In this document: positions 63,488 through 64,000 of the stretch, one piece after another
Position numbering within the stretch: the first letter of the stretch is position 1
Layout of the letters: each line of letters starts with the position of its first letter
Assembly (NCBI GenBank): GCA_034430115.1
Contig: DAOUFG010000047.1
Span: 1 to 64,000 of the forward strand
Length of the DNA stretch: 64,000 nucleotides
DNA from: CAIXPS01 sp034430115
Lineage (GTDB): Bacteria; Chloroflexota; Anaerolineae; J036; Brachytrichaceae
Direction: 5' to 3'
Program-made: the position numbers and the translations under genes
The notes under the pieces: model-generated
Database searches by the model: none
Seen by the model: only the letters and a program-made list of their open reading frames with translations
What the model was told of the DNA's origin: nothing

Positions 63488-64000
63488 ATGCAACACACGC
63501 TCTATGCCATCATATGGGATTTAGACGGCGTGCTGATCGACTCGGGCGACTATCATTTCCGCGCCTGGCGCGAGATCATGCACGACGTATGCCACCGCGA
63601 GTTCACGGCACAAGAATTCAAGCGCACCTTTGGCATGCGCAACGCCGAGATGCTGCGCGACGTGCTGGGCGCGCAACGCGACACAATCGACATCGACGAG
63701 GAACATCTTGCGGACGTCAAAGAAGCGCGCTATCGCGAATTGGTGCGCGCGGAGGGGCTGAGCCTGCTGCCCGGGGTGGCGGACTGGCTGGCCAGCGCAC
63801 AGCGGGCCGGCTGGCAACAGGCCGTCGCGTCTTCTGCGCCGCGCCTGAACGTCGACGCAGTGATGGACACATTGCACATTCAGCACTACTTCGGCGCTAT
63901 GATCGCCGCGGAAGACGTGACCCACGGCAAACCGGACCCAGAGGTATACCTGGCCGCAGCCAACCGCCTGGGGGTGATGCCCTCGCATTGCATCGTCATC
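63488..64000 (+). CDS. HAD-superfamily hydrolase, beta-phosphoglucomutase-like (3' partial)
   Basis: The first 171 residues of a HAD enzyme run off the right edge. Motif I is IIWDLDGVLIDSG (Asp11 nucleophile, Asp13), motif II is AVASSAP, and GKPDPEVYLAAA carries the motif III Lys. FHFRAWREI and the cap helices match the beta-phosphoglucomutase/phosphatase subgroup. In this context it may convert a sugar phosphate from the adjacent sugar pathway, which is inference. The start is the ATG at 63488. Confidence 0.85.
   Translation, partial: MQHTLYAIIWDLDGVLIDSGDYHFRAWREIMHDVCHREFTAQEFKRTFGMRNAEMLRDVLGAQRDTIDIDEEHLADVKEARYRELVRAEGLSLLPGVADWLASAQRAGWQQAVASSAPRLNVDAVMDTLHIQHYFGAMIAAEDVTHGKPDPEVYLAAANRLGVMPSHCIVI

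Noticed and set aside
63521..63988. Minus-strand frame at the right edge
   Set aside because: The plus strand carries an intact HAD motif I to III in order; the minus-strand protein is its shadow.
1..64000. CRISPR arrays, tRNA and rRNA genes, insertion sequences, prophage
   Set aside because: I saw no regularly spaced identical repeats, no tRNA-like T-arm/CCA pattern, no rRNA sequence, and no transposase, integrase or phage structural protein.

Overview
The window looks like a chromosomal segment of a Chloroflexota bacterium, probably class Anaerolineae or a relative. The evidence is moderately high GC, lipoproteins with long Thr/Pro/Ala linkers after the lipobox, and a solute-binding protein (53134-54579) whose linker has the VEVTKIVEGTP style typical of that phylum. 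Many UroD-superfamily and glycoside-hydrolase paralogues point the same way. No rRNA, tRNA, CRISPR array, integrase or transposase was recognised. The taxonomic call is inference from gene style only.

Left part (1-34.4 kb), mostly housekeeping: the 3' end of a solute-binding/VWA protein; a small helical-repeat-like protein; two UroD-superfamily proteins; an A-rich island of about 390 bp that may be a structured-RNA or group II intron remnant; a minus-strand trio with 4-nt overlaps (CMP-kinase-like, PD-(D/E)XK-like, hpt); an Erm/KsgA-type rRNA methyltransferase divergent from nadD; a formylglycine-generating-enzyme-like lipoprotein; and ruvB interrupted in its Walker A motif by a 510-residue intein with a LAGLIDADG endonuclease. 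These are followed by a YacP-like NYN nuclease, GTP-type PEP carboxykinase, an RDD membrane protein, ahcY with a PfkB (adenosine-kinase-like) partner, an OmpR-type regulator with a degenerate receiver, a 1405-aa YfhO-flippase fusion, an M24-like protein, an aldo/keto reductase, ubiX, a PNPOx-like protein, a secreted SH3b glycosidase, glmS, an FGGY kinase and proS.

Right part (34.4-64 kb), accessory carbohydrate metabolism: a long plus-strand run (34830-47905) holds an aldo/keto reductase, a ceramidase-like protein, a glycyl radical enzyme, an (alpha/alpha)6-type glycosidase-like protein, a DUF4838/GH67-like protein, a UroD protein, an alpha/beta hydrolase and a GHL6-like glycosidase. A convergent UroD protein follows. 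Next come a hybrid histidine kinase and an oddly built regulator that overlap tail to tail, a three-gene sugar ABC importer, another UroD protein, an aldehyde dehydrogenase coupled to a cellulase-like protein, a GH2 beta-mannosidase and the start of a HAD phosphatase/beta-phosphoglucomutase-like gene.

Working model (inference): the right half is a glycan or glycoside utilisation region. The ABC importer brings sugars in, the glycosidases open them, the oxidoreductases, glycyl radical enzyme and HAD enzyme process the products, and the two-component pair may sense the substrate. Five UroD-superfamily paralogues are scattered through the window, three of them among these genes. Only one keeps the His-x-Cys...Cys zinc motif of corrinoid methyltransferases, so the others may have a different, undescribed role. 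The most distinctive features are the RuvB intein, the YfhO-flippase fusion, the UroD/glycosidase association, the glycyl radical enzyme without a nearby activase, and the possible RNA remnant at 4.7-5.1 kb.
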